Shown here piece after piece: positions 12,844 to 21,869 of a stretch of DNA of 64,000 bases. The position numbers and the translations under genes were made by a program. Each line of letters begins with the position of its first letter. The first letter of the stretch is position 1. This DNA is from Brevibacterium moorei (GTDB taxonomy: Bacteria > Actinomycetota > Actinomycetes > Actinomycetales > Brevibacteriaceae). The notes beneath the pieces were generated by a model. That model made no database searches and was not told where the DNA came from. It saw only the letters and a program-made list of their open reading frames with translations. The stretch spans positions 20,236-84,235 of the forward strand of contig NZ_JANIJX010000019.1 in assembly GCF_024580735.1 (NCBI RefSeq), in the 5' to 3' direction.

Positions 12844-14478
12844 TCAGTGCTCGGTGGCCTTCTCCGCGCCGTAGCCGGTGAGGGACCTGACCTCCATCTC
12901 GGATGCCTTCTGCGGATCCTCACCGCGCTTATCGGTCAGCGAACCGATGATCGCCAGCAGGAAGCCCACGGGGATGGACACGATGCCCGGATTGCTCAGC
13001 GGGAACCAGGCGAAGTTCACGTCCGGACCGAACATCGAGGTCTCGGCCCCGGAGAACACGGGGGAGAAGAAGATGAGAATCAGGGCCGTGGCCAGTCCGC
13101 CGATCATCGACCACACCGCGCCGCGGGTGGTGAAACGCCGCCAGAACAGGCTGAACAGGATAGTCGGCAGATTCGCGCTGGCGGCCACGGCGAAGGCCAG
13201 GGCAACCAGGAACGCGATGTTCTGACCCTGCACGCCGATCCCGCCGACGATAGCGACGATGCCGATGACGACCACGGTGCGGTTGGCAACCTTGACCTCG
13301 GTCTTGGGGTCGGTCACCTGGCCGTGCTTGATTACGGAGACGTAGATGTCATGGGCGAAGGAAGCCGCAGCCGTAATGGTCAGGCCCGCGACGACCGCCA
13401 GGATCGTGGCGAAGGCGACCGCGGAGATGAAGCCCAGCAGCAGCGGTCCGCCCAGCGCGTTGGCCAGCAGCGGTGCTGCGGAGTTGACCCCGCCGGGGGC
13501 CTTGGCGATCGTATCCGCGCCGACCATGGCGGCCGCGCCGTAGCCCAGTACCAGGGTGAACAGGTAGAACCCGCCGATGAGGAAGATCGCCCAGACCACG
13601 GACTTCTGTGCTTCCTTCGCGGTGGGGACCGTGTAGAAGCGCATCAGCACGTGGGGCAGGCCCGCGGTGCCCAGCACCAGAGCCAGGGCCAGAGACACGA
13701 AGTCAATGGGCAGCTTGCCGTACTGTGCCCCCGGCGCCAGCAGCGCCTCGCCGATCTTGTTTTCGGGGTGGTTGACCGCGGCCTCCAACACGTTGTTGAA
13801 GTTCATGCCGTGGGAGGCCAGCACCCACAGGGTCATCGCCAGAGCACCGCCGATCAGCAGGAACGCCTTGATGATCTGCACCCAGGTCGTGCCCTTCATA
13901 CCGCCGATCAGAACGTAGACGATCATCAGCACGCCGACGACGGCGACGACCACCGACTGGCCGACTTTGGAGTCGATGCCCAGCAGCAGGGAGACCAGGC
14001 CACCGGCGCCTGCCATCTGGGCCAGCAGGTAGAAGAAGCACACTGCCAGGGTGGTGATGGCCGCTGCCACACGGACCGGCTTCTGCTTGAGCCGGAAGGA
14101 CAGCACATCGGCCATCGTGAACTTGCCCGAGTTGCGGGTCAGCTCGGCGACCAGCAGCAGGGCGACGAGCCAGGCGACCAGGAAGCCGATCGAGTAGAGG
14201 AAACCGTCGTAGCCGTTGATCGCGATCGCGCCCACAATGCCCAGGAACGAGGCTGCGGACAGGTAGTCCCCGGAGATCGCGAAGCCGTTCTGCCAGCCCT
14301 TGAAGGAGCGGCCGCCGGCGAAGAAGTCATTTGCGTCCTTCTTCTGCCTGCCGGCCCGCAGCACGATGGTCAGCGTGACGATGACGAAGATAAGGAAGAT
14401 GGAGATGTTGAGAACGGGGTTGTTCTTGGCCGTCTCGGCCGCCAGAAGTGTGACGTTGTCGGGAATCGGGGAAGTCAT
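12844..14478 (-). CDS. Cation/acetate (monocarboxylate) symporter, SSS family
   Basis: This 544-residue sodium:solute symporter has about 13 membrane helices. It contains FAGGRSFKGWQNGFAISGDY near the N-terminus and GLPHVLMRFYTVP in the middle, both typical of the ActP/MctC branch that takes up acetate, propionate or pyruvate. A start 13 codons upstream is possible, but AAGGAAA about 6 nt before ATG 14478 favours the shorter form. It lies 1 bp after the stop of a DUF485 gene, the same arrangement as mctB-mctC in Corynebacterium glutamicum. ActP and MctC are both possible orthologue names, so no symbol is given. Confidence 0.9.
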   Translation of the reverse strand: MTSPIPDNVTLLAAETAKNNPVLNISIFLIFVIVTLTIVLRAGRQKKDANDFFAGGRSFKGWQNGFAISGDYLSAASFLGIVGAIAINGYDGFLYSIGFLVAWLVALLLVAELTRNSGKFTMADVLSFRLKQKPVRVAAAITTLAVCFFYLLAQMAGAGGLVSLLLGIDSKVGQSVVVAVVGVLMIVYVLIGGMKGTTWVQIIKAFLLIGGALAMTLWVLASHGMNFNNVLEAAVNHPENKIGEALLAPGAQYGKLPIDFVSLALALVLGTAGLPHVLMRFYTVPTAKEAQKSVVWAIFLIGGFYLFTLVLGYGAAAMVGADTIAKAPGGVNSAAPLLANALGGPLLLGFISAVAFATILAVVAGLTITAAASFAHDIYVSVIKHGQVTDPKTEVKVANRTVVVIGIVAIVGGIGVQGQNIAFLVALAFAVAASANLPTILFSLFWRRFTTRGAVWSMIGGLATALILIFFSPVFSGAETSMFGPDVNFAWFPLSNPGIVSIPVGFLLAIIGSLTDKRGEDPQKASEMEVRSLTGYGAEKATEH

Positions 14479-14479
14479 T

Positions 14480-14857
14480 TCAGTTTCCTTCGGTCGGGAC
14501 CCGGGCTTCGAGCTCATTGCGCAGGGCGTGCGCCTGCGGCTCGATGCGGCGCTTGGACAGCTGCACGTAGACGATCGTGATGACGAACGTCGTGACGAAC
14601 TGCCCCAGGCCCAGGACGATGCCCATATTGGTCAGGCCGAAGACGGGCTTGGCCATGAAGTCGTGGGCGTAGGCGCCCAGCAGTACGTAGACCAGGTACC
14701 AGACCATGAAGAGGGCGGTCAGGGGGAAGGCGATGGAACGATAGGTGCGGCGGAGCCGACCGAACTCCGGTGATCTGTCGACGGCGATGAAATCGATCTG
14801 CCCTGATCCAGGACCGGTCTGTGGGGCCGGCGAAGCCTGTGATGTTTCGTCAGTCAT
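14480..14857 (-). CDS. DUF485 membrane protein, partner of the acetate symporter
   Basis: This 125-residue protein has a polar N-terminus of about 35 residues and two membrane helices (FPLTALFMVWYLVYVLLGAYA and MGIVLGLGQFVTTFVITIVYV), followed by a short basic tail. DUF485 proteins (YjcH in E. coli, MctB in corynebacteria) are encoded next to acetate symporters and probably assist them. The longer open frame upstream is not used: AGGAAA lies 8 nt before the ATG at 14857. It is the first gene of a two-gene operon. Confidence 0.88.
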   Translation of the reverse strand: MTDETSQASPAPQTGPGSGQIDFIAVDRSPEFGRLRRTYRSIAFPLTALFMVWYLVYVLLGAYAHDFMAKPVFGLTNMGIVLGLGQFVTTFVITIVYVQLSKRRIEPQAHALRNELEARVPTEGN

Positions 14858-14991
14858 AGTGTGTTTTCCTGCTTCTTTGCGGGGATCCCCACTGTGGTGA
14901 CAGGGCCTCAGGGTCCATGGGGTGCGGGAACCGTGGCACTGTACTTCAGGGGGATCGACACTGCTTCCTTGCGGTGTTGACGAACAGCATA

Positions 14992-15007
14992 TGTGCGTCA
15001 AAGCACA
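14992..15007. promoter_or_regulatory. Candidate CRP/GlxR-type operator
   Basis: TGTG, 8 nt, then CACA forms an inverted repeat (ATGTGC/GCACAT) in the divergent region between the acetate uptake operon and the flavin monooxygenase. The spacing matches the cAMP-receptor-type consensus TGTG-N8-CACA used by GlxR in corynebacteria, where carbon uptake genes are frequent targets. Binding is inferred from the pattern only. Confidence 0.35.
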
Positions 15008-15098
15008 TTGCCAAGCGCGGGCGTTGCGTTGCCGTTGCATGATGACGAGGTGCGTCGAAACGCCGGCGCTGCGCCCAAAGGGAGAGTAGTGTTGGAAT

Positions 15099-16187
15099 AT
15101 GGTTGAAGCTTCTACTACTGACGAGAACCTGCCCCTGCGCCGCCTGGGCTTCCTGACCATCGGCCTGTTCGACCCTGCGGATCCGGCCGCCGGCCACGAG
15201 GACACCCTGCGGATCATCGCCCACGGCGAAGAGCTGGGGTTCGACTCCGCCTGGGTCCGCCAACGACACCTGCAGTTCGGGATATCCTCGCCCGTGGCCC
15301 TGCTGGCCGCTGCCACCCAGCGCACCAGCCGGATCGAACTGGGCATCGCGGTGATCCCGCTGGGTCCGGAGAACCCGCTGCGCCTGGCCGAGGACCTGGC
15401 CACCGTCGATGTGCTCTCGGCCGGCCGGCTCAACCCCGGCGTGTCCGTGGGCACTCCCATGCAGTGGGAGCACTGGAAGGATGCGCTCTACCCGGATACC
15501 CAGGATCAGGAGGACTTCTCCAAGAAGCGCGTTGAGCGCCTACTCGATGCCCTGGCCGGTGAAGAGGTCAGCGACCTCGGCGGCAAACAGGGAGTGGTGG
15601 AGACGTATTCGCGGACCGTGCAGCCGCACGCGCCCGGCCTGGCCGGACGCGTCTGGTACGGAGCCGGGTCGAGGGCCTCGACCGAATGGGCGGCGGCCCA
15701 CGGGATGAACCTGCTGACCAGCAGCGTGATCTCGGCCGAGGTCGCCGATGACTTCGACACCAACCAGCGCGCGCAGATCGACCTGTACCGCAAGGCGTTC
15801 GTCCCCGATCCGCGCTTCGGGGCCCCGGCACAGACTCCGCGGGTCTCCCAGGGCCTGTGCGTGGTGCCCACCGACCATGCGACACCGGAGCAGATCCGCC
15901 GCTACACCGCCTGGCGGGCGGAGCGCAGCGTGCGCGACGGCAAACAGTTCGGGCCCAAGAAGACGATGTTCGCAGCCGACCTGGTGGGGTCCTCGGCGCA
16001 GATCGCCGAAACCCTGGCGTCGATGGCGGCCTTCCGCGCCGTGGACGAGGTTGCCTTCGCCCTGCCCTTCGACTTCGAGGCCGCCGACTATCTGCAGATC
16101 CTCGACGATATCGCCGGCACGCTGGCACCCCAGCTGGGGTGGCGCCCCGGTACCCCTGCTGAGCCGGCGGCCGGGCGACTAGAATAG
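15099..16187 (+). CDS. LLM class flavin-dependent oxidoreductase
   Basis: This 362-residue luciferase-like monooxygenase has a TIM-barrel opening with LRRLGFLTIGLFDP and helices typical of the bacterial luciferase family. The motif LAEDLATVDVLSAGRL, followed by a glycine-rich strand, is the usual core of FMN- or F420-dependent LLM enzymes. The substrate is unknown. TAGTGT at 15087-15092 ends 6 nt before the ATG, and there is no good ribosome binding site, so it is probably leaderless. It precedes gatC by 37 bp and is divergent from the acetate transporter operon. Confidence 0.85.
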   Translation: MVEASTTDENLPLRRLGFLTIGLFDPADPAAGHEDTLRIIAHGEELGFDSAWVRQRHLQFGISSPVALLAAATQRTSRIELGIAVIPLGPENPLRLAEDLATVDVLSAGRLNPGVSVGTPMQWEHWKDALYPDTQDQEDFSKKRVERLLDALAGEEVSDLGGKQGVVETYSRTVQPHAPGLAGRVWYGAGSRASTEWAAAHGMNLLTSSVISAEVADDFDTNQRAQIDLYRKAFVPDPRFGAPAQTPRVSQGLCVVPTDHATPEQIRRYTAWRAERSVRDGKQFGPKKTMFAADLVGSSAQIAETLASMAAFRAVDEVAFALPFDFEAADYLQILDDIAGTLAPQLGWRPGTPAEPAAGRLE

Positions 16188-16224
16188 ACGATTGGAGTAT
16201 CGACCGATGTAGAAAGGGTGGCGG

Positions 16225-16533
16225 ATGCCGTCGCAAACCCCAATCACAACCGAGGAGGTCGCCCACTTGGCCGACCTCGCCCGGATCGCCATGAGTGACA
16301 CGGAACTGGATGGCCTGGCCGGCGACCTCAACACGATCCTCGCCAATGTGGCCCGCGTATCCGAGGTGGCCACCGACGACGTTCCGGCGACCAGCCACCC
16401 GATTCCCCTGGTCAACGTGATGCGCGAGGACGTCGTGTCCGACGCCGTGCTCAGCAGCGAACAGGCCCTGTCGAACGCACCGAAGCAGGCCGACGACAAG
16501 TTCCTCGTGCCGCAGATCCTGGGGGAGGAGTGA
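16225..16533 (+). CDS. gatC: Asp/Glu-tRNA amidotransferase subunit C
   Basis: GatC (102 residues) stabilises the GatCAB complex that converts Glu-tRNA(Gln) and Asp-tRNA(Asn) to the amidated forms. It begins with the standard helix [19 protein letters not shown] and ends with DKFLVPQIL, both typical of the family. AAAGGGTGG precedes the ATG. TAGAAT at 16180-16185 may be the -10 of the operon. The gatA start lies 2 bp after its stop. Confidence 0.95.
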   Translation: MPSQTPITTEEVAHLADLARIAMSDTELDGLAGDLNTILANVARVSEVATDDVPATSHPIPLVNVMREDVVSDAVLSSEQALSNAPKQADDKFLVPQILGEE

Positions 16534-16535
16534 GC

Positions 16536-18053
16536 ATGTCCAATACCGAACTGACTAAGAGGACCGCGGTCGAACTGGCCGCCGGGCTGGCCGCGGGGGA
16601 ATACTCCTCGACCGAACTGACCCAGGCGCACCTGGATAGGATCGCGGCGGTCGAACCCACCGTGCACTCCTTCATCACCGTCACCGCCGAATCCGCTCTG
16701 GAGACCGCTGCGCGGGTCGATCAGCAGCGCGCCGCCGGTGCCGAACTCCATCCCTTCGCCGGTGTCCCCGTGACGCATAAGGACCTGGTGTCCACCACGG
16801 GCATCAAGACCACCGCCGGATCGAAGATGCTTGAGAACTGGGTGCCGCCGTACGACGCCACCGTGTTCAAGAAGACCCAGGAGGCGGGACTGCCGCTGCT
16901 GGGCAAGACGAACCTCGACGAATTCGCGATGGGCTCGACCACGGAGCACTCGGCCTTCGGCAACACCACCAACCCGTGGAATCCGGGGCACGTGCCCGGC
17001 GGTTCCTCCGGTGGCGCTGCGGCCTCGGTCGCCGCCTTCGAAGCGCCGTTCTCCGTCGGCACGGACACCGGCGGCTCCGTCCGCCAGCCCGCAGCCTTCA
17101 CCGGAACGGTGGGCGTCAAGCCCACCTACGGTTCGGTTTCGCGCTATGGCGTGATCGCCATGGCCTCGAGCCTGGACCAGGTGGGCCCGCTGGCGCGCAC
17201 CGTGGCCGATGCCGCCGCCCTGCACCAGATCCTGGCCGGGCACGACCCCTTCGACTCGACCAGCCTGCCGGATGCGGTGCCGGACTTCCTGTCCGCCGCC
17301 CAGACGGGCGCCACCGCGGGACTGAAGGGCAAGAAGCTGGGCGTCATCAAGCAGCTGCAGGGCGAGGGCTGGGATGCGGGCGTGCTCGCCACCTTCCAGG
17401 AGGCCCTGGCCACCGCAGAGGCCGCCGGCGCCGAGATCGTCGAGGTCGACCTGCCCAGCCTGTCGTACGCGCTCGACGCCTACTACCTGATCATGCCCAG
17501 TGAGGCGTCCTCGAACCTCTCGCGCTATGACGGCGTGCGCTTCGGGCTGCGCGAACTGCCCGCCGACGGCCCCGTCACAGCGGAGACCATGATGAAGGCA
17601 TCGCGCGCAGCGGGCTTCGGCGCCGAGGTCAAGCGCCGCATCATCCTGGGCACCTATGCGCTGTCCGCCGGCTACTACGACGCCTACTACGGTTCGGCGC
17701 AGAAGGTCCGCACGCTGGTGCAGCGGGACTTCGCCCGCGCCTTCGAGGTCGCCGATGTGCTGGTCTCGCCCACCGCCCCGACCACCGCGCTGAAGTTCGG
17801 CCAGGAAACCGAGGCCGACCCGATGGCCCTGTACCTGGGCGATGTCGCGACGATCCCGGCGAACCTGGCCGGCATCCCCGGCATGAGCCTGCCCGCTGGT
17901 GTGAGCGACGGTCTGCCCGTGGGCTTCCAGCTGCTGGCCCCGGCCCGTGAGGACATCCGCCTCTATGGGATCGGCGCAGGGCTGGAAGCCGCGCTGGACG
18001 ACAAGCGCGGGTCCACCGTATTGGCCGGCATCCCCGAACTGACCGTGGCCTGA
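16536..18053 (+). CDS. gatA: Asp/Glu-tRNA amidotransferase subunit A (amidase)
   Basis: GatA hydrolyses glutamine to ammonia for transfer to the misacylated tRNA. The 505-residue protein carries the amidase-signature triad K82 (in THKDLV), S157 (in GGSSGG) and S181 (in GTDTGGS). The overlapping GTG at 16530 is an alternative start, but GGAGGAG placed 5 nt before ATG 16536 decides for the latter. It is the middle gene of gatCAB; gatB starts 32 bp downstream. Confidence 0.97.
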   Translation: MSNTELTKRTAVELAAGLAAGEYSSTELTQAHLDRIAAVEPTVHSFITVTAESALETAARVDQQRAAGAELHPFAGVPVTHKDLVSTTGIKTTAGSKMLENWVPPYDATVFKKTQEAGLPLLGKTNLDEFAMGSTTEHSAFGNTTNPWNPGHVPGGSSGGAAASVAAFEAPFSVGTDTGGSVRQPAAFTGTVGVKPTYGSVSRYGVIAMASSLDQVGPLARTVADAAALHQILAGHDPFDSTSLPDAVPDFLSAAQTGATAGLKGKKLGVIKQLQGEGWDAGVLATFQEALATAEAAGAEIVEVDLPSLSYALDAYYLIMPSEASSNLSRYDGVRFGLRELPADGPVTAETMMKASRAAGFGAEVKRRIILGTYALSAGYYDAYYGSAQKVRTLVQRDFARAFEVADVLVSPTAPTTALKFGQETEADPMALYLGDVATIPANLAGIPGMSLPAGVSDGLPVGFQLLAPAREDIRLYGIGAGLEAALDDKRGSTVLAGIPELTVA

Positions 18054-18085
18054 GGCTGCGGACTAGAGGAACGAAGGACGAATAA

Positions 18086-19567
18086 GTGAAGTACCAAGAG
18101 GCCATCGAAAAGTACGATCCGGTCCTGGGCATCGAGGTCCATGTCGAGCTGGGCACGACCACGAAGATGTTCGACGGCGCGCCCAACACCTTTGGCGGGG
18201 GTCCGAACTCAAACACCACCCCGGTGTCGCTGGGCCTGCCCGGCGCGCTGCCCGTGGTGAACAAGAAGGGCGTGGAATACGCGGTCAAGATCGGCCTGGC
18301 ACTGGGCTGCTCGATCGCGGAATCCTGCCGCTTCGCCCGCAAGCAGTATTTCTACCCGGATCTGGCGAAGAACTTCCAGACCAGCCAGTACGACGAGCCG
18401 ATCGCCTATGAGGGCCGGGTCGAGGTCGAGCTGGAGGATGGAACCCTGTTCGAGGTCCCCGTGGAGCGCGCGCACATGGAGGAGGACGCCGGTAAGAACA
18501 CCCACGTGGGTGGCGCCGACGGCCGGATCCACGGCGCCGACCACTCCCTGGTCGACTTCAACCGGGCGGGCGTGCCGCTGGTGGAGATCGTGACCCACCC
18601 GATCGAGGGTGCGGGGGAACGCGCTCCCGAGGTCGCCTCGGCCTATGTCAAGACTCTGCGGGACATCTTCCGCGCCCTGGGCGTGTCCGAGGCCCGGATG
18701 GAGCAGGGCAATGTGCGCGCCGACATCAACGTGTCGCTGCGCAAGACCCCGGAATCGCCGCTGGGCACGCGCACGGAGACGAAGAACGTCAACTCCTTCC
18801 GCTCGATCGAGCGCGCGGTGCGCACCGAGATCATCCGCCAGGCGGAGATCTTGGACGCAGGCGGCACGATCACGCAGGAGACCCGTCACTTCAACGAGGC
18901 CACGGGCGACACCCGCTCGGGCCGGCCGAAGTCGGATGCCGACGACTACCGCTACTTCCCGGAGCCGGACCTGGTGCCGGTCGTGCCGGACCGCGCCTGG
19001 GTCGAGTCCCTGCGGGAGAACCTGCCGGAACTGCCCGCGGCCAAGCGGCGCAGGCTGCGCGGCGAGTGGGGCTTCAGCGAACTGGAGATGCGCGATATCG
19101 TCAACGCGGATCTGTTGGACCCGATCGAGGACACCGTCGCCGCCGGCGCCAAGCCCGCCGCCGCGCGTAAATGGTGGACCGGTGAGATCGCCCGACAGGC
19201 CAAGCAGCTGGAGCGTTCCGCCGCCGAACTGGTCACCCCGGCGCAGGTCGCCGAACTGGCCGGCCTGGTGGCCGATGGGAAGCTCAACGATAAGCTTGCC
19301 CGCAAGGTGCTCGAAGGGGTCATCGCTGGCGAGGGCGACCCCGCCGCGGTGATGGCCGCCAAGGGCCTGGAGATCGTGCAGGACGACGGCGCGCTGGAGG
19401 CCGCCGTGGATGCCGCGATCGCGGACAACCCGGATGTGGTCGAGAAGATCAAGGGCGGCAAGCAGCAGGCCATCGGCGCGCTGATCGGCCCGATCATGAA
19501 GGCCACCCGCGGCCAAGCCGATGCAGGTGCCGCGCGGAAGATGATTCTGGCCAAGCTGGGGCTCTAA
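18086..19567 (+). CDS. gatB: Asp/Glu-tRNA amidotransferase subunit B
   Basis: GatB (493 residues) binds the misacylated tRNA, activates the acyl group with ATP and performs the transamidation. [17 protein letters not shown] at the N-terminus and YRYFPEPDL in the middle are family hallmarks, and the C-terminal YqeY-like helical domain follows from about residue 340. The GTG start is preceded by AAGGAC. The stop TAA is the first of three TAA triplets in an 8-bp tandem repeat, and a strong hairpin follows. Confidence 0.97.
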   Translation: MKYQEAIEKYDPVLGIEVHVELGTTTKMFDGAPNTFGGGPNSNTTPVSLGLPGALPVVNKKGVEYAVKIGLALGCSIAESCRFARKQYFYPDLAKNFQTSQYDEPIAYEGRVEVELEDGTLFEVPVERAHMEEDAGKNTHVGGADGRIHGADHSLVDFNRAGVPLVEIVTHPIEGAGERAPEVASAYVKTLRDIFRALGVSEARMEQGNVRADINVSLRKTPESPLGTRTETKNVNSFRSIERAVRTEIIRQAEILDAGGTITQETRHFNEATGDTRSGRPKSDADDYRYFPEPDLVPVVPDRAWVESLRENLPELPAAKRRRLRGEWGFSELEMRDIVNADLLDPIEDTVAAGAKPAAARKWWTGEIARQAKQLERSAAELVTPAQVAELAGLVADGKLNDKLARKVLEGVIAGEGDPAAVMAAKGLEIVQDDGALEAAVDAAIADNPDVVEKIKGGKQQAIGALIGPIMKATRGQADAGAARKMILAKLGL

Positions 19568-19590
19568 GGCTCTAAGGCTCTAAGGCTCTT
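19561..19590 (+). repeat. 8-bp tandem repeat carrying stop codons in all three frames
   Basis: GCTCTAAG occurs at 19561-19568, 19569-19576 and 19577-19584, with a partial fourth copy. Because the period is 8, the three TAA triplets (19565, 19573, 19581) fall in three different reading frames. The first is the gatB stop. Confidence 0.85.
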
Positions 19591-19600
19591 CGCCGAGTCG

Positions 19601-19644
19601 TCACAAAAGTCCGTTCAACCCCCGGGTTGGGCGGACTTTTGTGA
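19601..19644. terminator. Bidirectional terminator between gatB and the DUF6069 gene
   Basis: TCACAAAAGTCCG at 19601-19613 pairs perfectly with its complement at 19632-19644, and the 18-nt loop contains CAACCC...GGGTTG. AAAA and TTTT are inside the arms, so there is a short T-run on either strand. Confidence 0.8.
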
Positions 19645-19645
19645 C

Positions 19646-19677
19646 GGTCCGGCGGATGCTAGGTCCGGCGGATGCTA
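19646..19677. repeat. 16-bp perfect tandem duplication at the 3' end of the DUF6069 gene
   Basis: GGTCCGGCGGATGCTA is repeated at 19646-19661 and 19662-19677. The second copy contains the stop codon (TAG on the reverse strand, 19675-19677) of the DUF6069 gene; the first copy repeats it downstream. Confidence 0.85.
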
Positions 19678-20064
19678 GGTTTGCTGGGGTCTGGCCCAGA
19701 GCTGGGCCGCGCACCAGCAGATGCCGACGATGCAGTGCATTGCGGCCAATCCCCACATGGTGCCTGCGTCGGTCGCCGCGGTCAGCGGGGCCACGGTGCT
19801 GAGCACTCCCACAACCAGGCCGATCCAGGCCAACGGCGTGTGGACCTTCGGTGCTTTGCGCTCGATGAGCCAGACGATGACCGCTGCGATGAGCAGTGGG
19901 ACGAATGACGCCAGCGCGGGCATGAACCCTGCAACGGTGATGATGGGACCGCCGAAGCCGGCTGTCATCGCGGCGCCGGCGGCGTGCGCGATGGCGTAGA
20001 TGATCGAATTGATGATGGCAGCCGCAAGTCCTGCGGCGATGCCGGCGGTGATGGTGCGTGTCAT
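19675..20064 (-). CDS. DUF6069-like four-helix membrane protein
   Basis: This 129-residue protein has four hydrophobic helices, with small-residue-rich segments (AAGLAAAIINSIIYAIAHAAG and so on) and a conserved-looking FMPALASFVPLLIAAVIVWLIERK in the middle. It resembles the actinobacterial DUF6069 membrane proteins, whose function is unknown. GGAGGAGGT precedes the ATG by 5 nt. It stands alone between gatB (convergent) and pdxT (same strand, 133 bp away). Confidence 0.75.
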   Translation of the reverse strand: MTRTITAGIAAGLAAAIINSIIYAIAHAAGAAMTAGFGGPIITVAGFMPALASFVPLLIAAVIVWLIERKAPKVHTPLAWIGLVVGVLSTVAPLTAATDAGTMWGLAAMHCIVGICWCAAQLWARPQQT

Positions 20065-20135
20065 GACGACCTCCTCCGATTACCCCATAGGTTCCTCCCG
20101 CTGTGCGAGGAGGTCAAGGGTTCTTACCGTCGAGG

Positions 20136-20182
20136 CGTCACACATGTGCGGTGGTGCGCTGGTACCGCGCACATCTGTGACG
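20136..20182. terminator. Terminator downstream of pdxT
   Basis: CGTCACACATGTGCG (20136-20150) pairs with CGCACATCTGTGACG (20168-20182) with one mismatch and a 17-nt loop. It lies just beyond the pdxT stop at 20198 and also covers the region upstream of the DUF6069 gene. Confidence 0.65.
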
Positions 20183-20197
20183 ACTCGGCGGGAGAGG

Positions 20198-20824
20198 TCA
20201 GGTCAGCCGGAGGAGTTCGCGGTGGATCGTGGGGTCGCCGGTGAGCTCGGGGTGGAAGCTGATGCCCAGGATGTTGCCCTGCCGCACGCCGACGATGGCA
20301 CCCGGTGCATCATGGTCCGCCTCGTTCACGCCGTCCGGGGCGGCTATGGCCGGCCGCCGCGCGATGATATCGACCCCAGGCCCCACCTGTACGACCTGCG
20401 GGGCGCGGATGAAGGCGGTGCGCACGGGGCCGAACTCGGTGTCCAGTGCGACCTCGGCCGAATCGATCTGCCGACCGAAGGCATTGCGCCGCACCGTCAC
20501 GTCCAGCACACCCAGGCTCTGCTGCCCGGGCGCGGGATCCGCGATGCGCCTGGCCAACATGATGAGCCCCGCGCAGGTGCCCAGGGTGGGCAGCCCGCCG
20601 GCGATCACCTCGATCAGTCGTTCGCGCAGACCCAGGATCCGGGTCAGCCGGTCGATGGTCGAGGACTCGCCACCCGGCAGCACCAGGGCAGACAATCCTT
20701 CCAGCCCGCCGGCCCTGCGCACCAACCGGACCTCGGCTCCCAACCCGGCGAGCAGCTCGGCGTGCTCGCGCACCCCGCCCTGCAGGGCCAGGACCCCGAC
20801 GGGGCCAGGCACCTTGACGCTCAC
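20198..20824 (-). CDS. pdxT: Pyridoxal 5'-phosphate synthase glutaminase subunit
   Basis: PdxT (208 residues) hydrolyses glutamine and channels ammonia to PdxS for PLP synthesis. It is a class I glutaminase: [12 protein letters not shown] at the start, LPGGESSTI, the nucleophile C84 in GTCAG, and HPE near the C-terminus. The GTG start overlaps the pdxS stop by 4 bp (GTGA), so translation is coupled and the two subunits are probably made in fixed ratio. Confidence 0.95.
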   Translation of the reverse strand: MSVKVPGPVGVLALQGGVREHAELLAGLGAEVRLVRRAGGLEGLSALVLPGGESSTIDRLTRILGLRERLIEVIAGGLPTLGTCAGLIMLARRIADPAPGQQSLGVLDVTVRRNAFGRQIDSAEVALDTEFGPVRTAFIRAPQVVQVGPGVDIIARRPAIAAPDGVNEADHDAPGAIVGVRQGNILGISFHPELTGDPTIHRELLRLT

Positions 20825-21783
20825 CAGCCGCGTTCGGCCAGGCGGTGCGGTGCGGGCAGGTCGGCGACGTTGATGCCGACCATGGCCTCGCCCAGGCCCC
20901 GCGAGGCCTCCGCGATGGCGGCCGGGTCGTCGTACTGCGCAGTCGCCTTGACGATCGCGGCGGCGCGGGCTGCGGGATTGCCCGACTTGAAAATGCCCGA
21001 ACCGACGAACACGCCGTCGGCGCCCAGCTGCATCATGAGCGCGGCATCGGCTGGAGTCGCCACGCCGCCGGCGGTGAACAGCACGACCGGCAGTTCCCCG
21101 CGGGCAGCGACCTCGCGGACGATCTCATAGGGCGCCTGGAGCTCCTTGGCAGCGACGTAGAGCTCCTCGGGATTGTTCTTGTACAGGGCGGACAGCTGCC
21201 CGATCTGCCCCCGGATGGTGCGGATGTGCTTGGTCGCCTCGGACACGTCGCCGGTCCCGGCCTCGCCCTTGGACCGGATCATGGCCGCGCCCTCGGCGAT
21301 GCGGCGCAGGGCCTCGCCCAGGTTCGTCGCCCCGCACACGAAGGGCACGGTGAAGCGCTGCTTGTCGATGTGGTTGACGTAGTCGGCCGGGGACAGGACC
21401 TCGGACTCGTCGATGTAGTCCACCCCCAGGTGCTGAAGGACCTGGGCCTCGACCTGGTGGCCGATGCGGGCCTTGGCCATGACCGGGATGGAAACGGCCT
21501 CGATGATGGAGTCGATGAGGTCGGGGTCGCTCATCCGGGCCACGCCGCCCTGGGCGCGGATGTCGGCGGGCACGCGTTCGAGTGCCATCACGGCCACCGC
21601 GCCGGAATCCTCGGCGATGCGGGCCTGTTCGGCGGTGACGACGTCCATGATGACGCCGCCCTTGAGCATGTCTGCCAGGCCCCGCTTGACCAGCGGGCTG
21701 CCCAGCGTGGGGGTTGCGGGATCGGTGGTGGTCCGCGATGTGGTCGGTCTGGTGTTCTGCGGTGCTTCGTTCAAAAGGGTCAT
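20821..21783 (-). CDS. pdxS: Pyridoxal 5'-phosphate synthase lyase subunit
   Basis: PdxS makes PLP from ribose 5-phosphate, glyceraldehyde 3-phosphate and ammonia. The 320-residue protein has a disordered N-terminal tail of about 28 residues before the barrel ([18 protein letters not shown]). The catalytic lysines lie in [10 protein letters not shown] and VMAKARIGH. It is the first gene of pdxST and faces pdxR across 86 bp that contain an inverted repeat. Confidence 0.97.
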   Translation of the reverse strand: MTLLNEAPQNTRPTTSRTTTDPATPTLGSPLVKRGLADMLKGGVIMDVVTAEQARIAEDSGAVAVMALERVPADIRAQGGVARMSDPDLIDSIIEAVSIPVMAKARIGHQVEAQVLQHLGVDYIDESEVLSPADYVNHIDKQRFTVPFVCGATNLGEALRRIAEGAAMIRSKGEAGTGDVSEATKHIRTIRGQIGQLSALYKNNPEELYVAAKELQAPYEIVREVAARGELPVVLFTAGGVATPADAALMMQLGADGVFVGSGIFKSGNPAARAAAIVKATAQYDDPAAIAEASRGLGEAMVGINVADLPAPHRLAERGW

Positions 21784-21803
21784 GTGATCATCCTGAACCC
21801 GAC

Positions 21804-21852
21804 AAGTGGTCTGACACCAGATCCAGAAAATGCGAGTTGAATTGGACCACTT
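21804..21852. promoter_or_regulatory. Candidate PdxR operator, two inverted half-sites
   Basis: AAGTGGTC at 21804-21811 is perfectly complementary to GACCACTT at 21845-21852, in the region between pdxS and pdxR. The half-site resembles the AAAGTGG-type motif reported for PdxR in Corynebacterium glutamicum. The placement would allow control of pdxST and autoregulation of pdxR. Confidence 0.6.
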
Positions 21853-21869
21853 AGTGATTCGGGTGGATT

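Noticed and set aside
12780..12850. Degenerate GCTCAG/AACTCAG repeats before the symporter stop codon
   Set aside because: The units are too short and irregular to define a repeat family; possibly simple slippage.
12689..12874. A short forward frame starting MKKYPVNECSPGG
   Set aside because: It runs through the ligA tail copy and its hairpin in a different frame and then into the symporter 3' end; no ribosome binding site.
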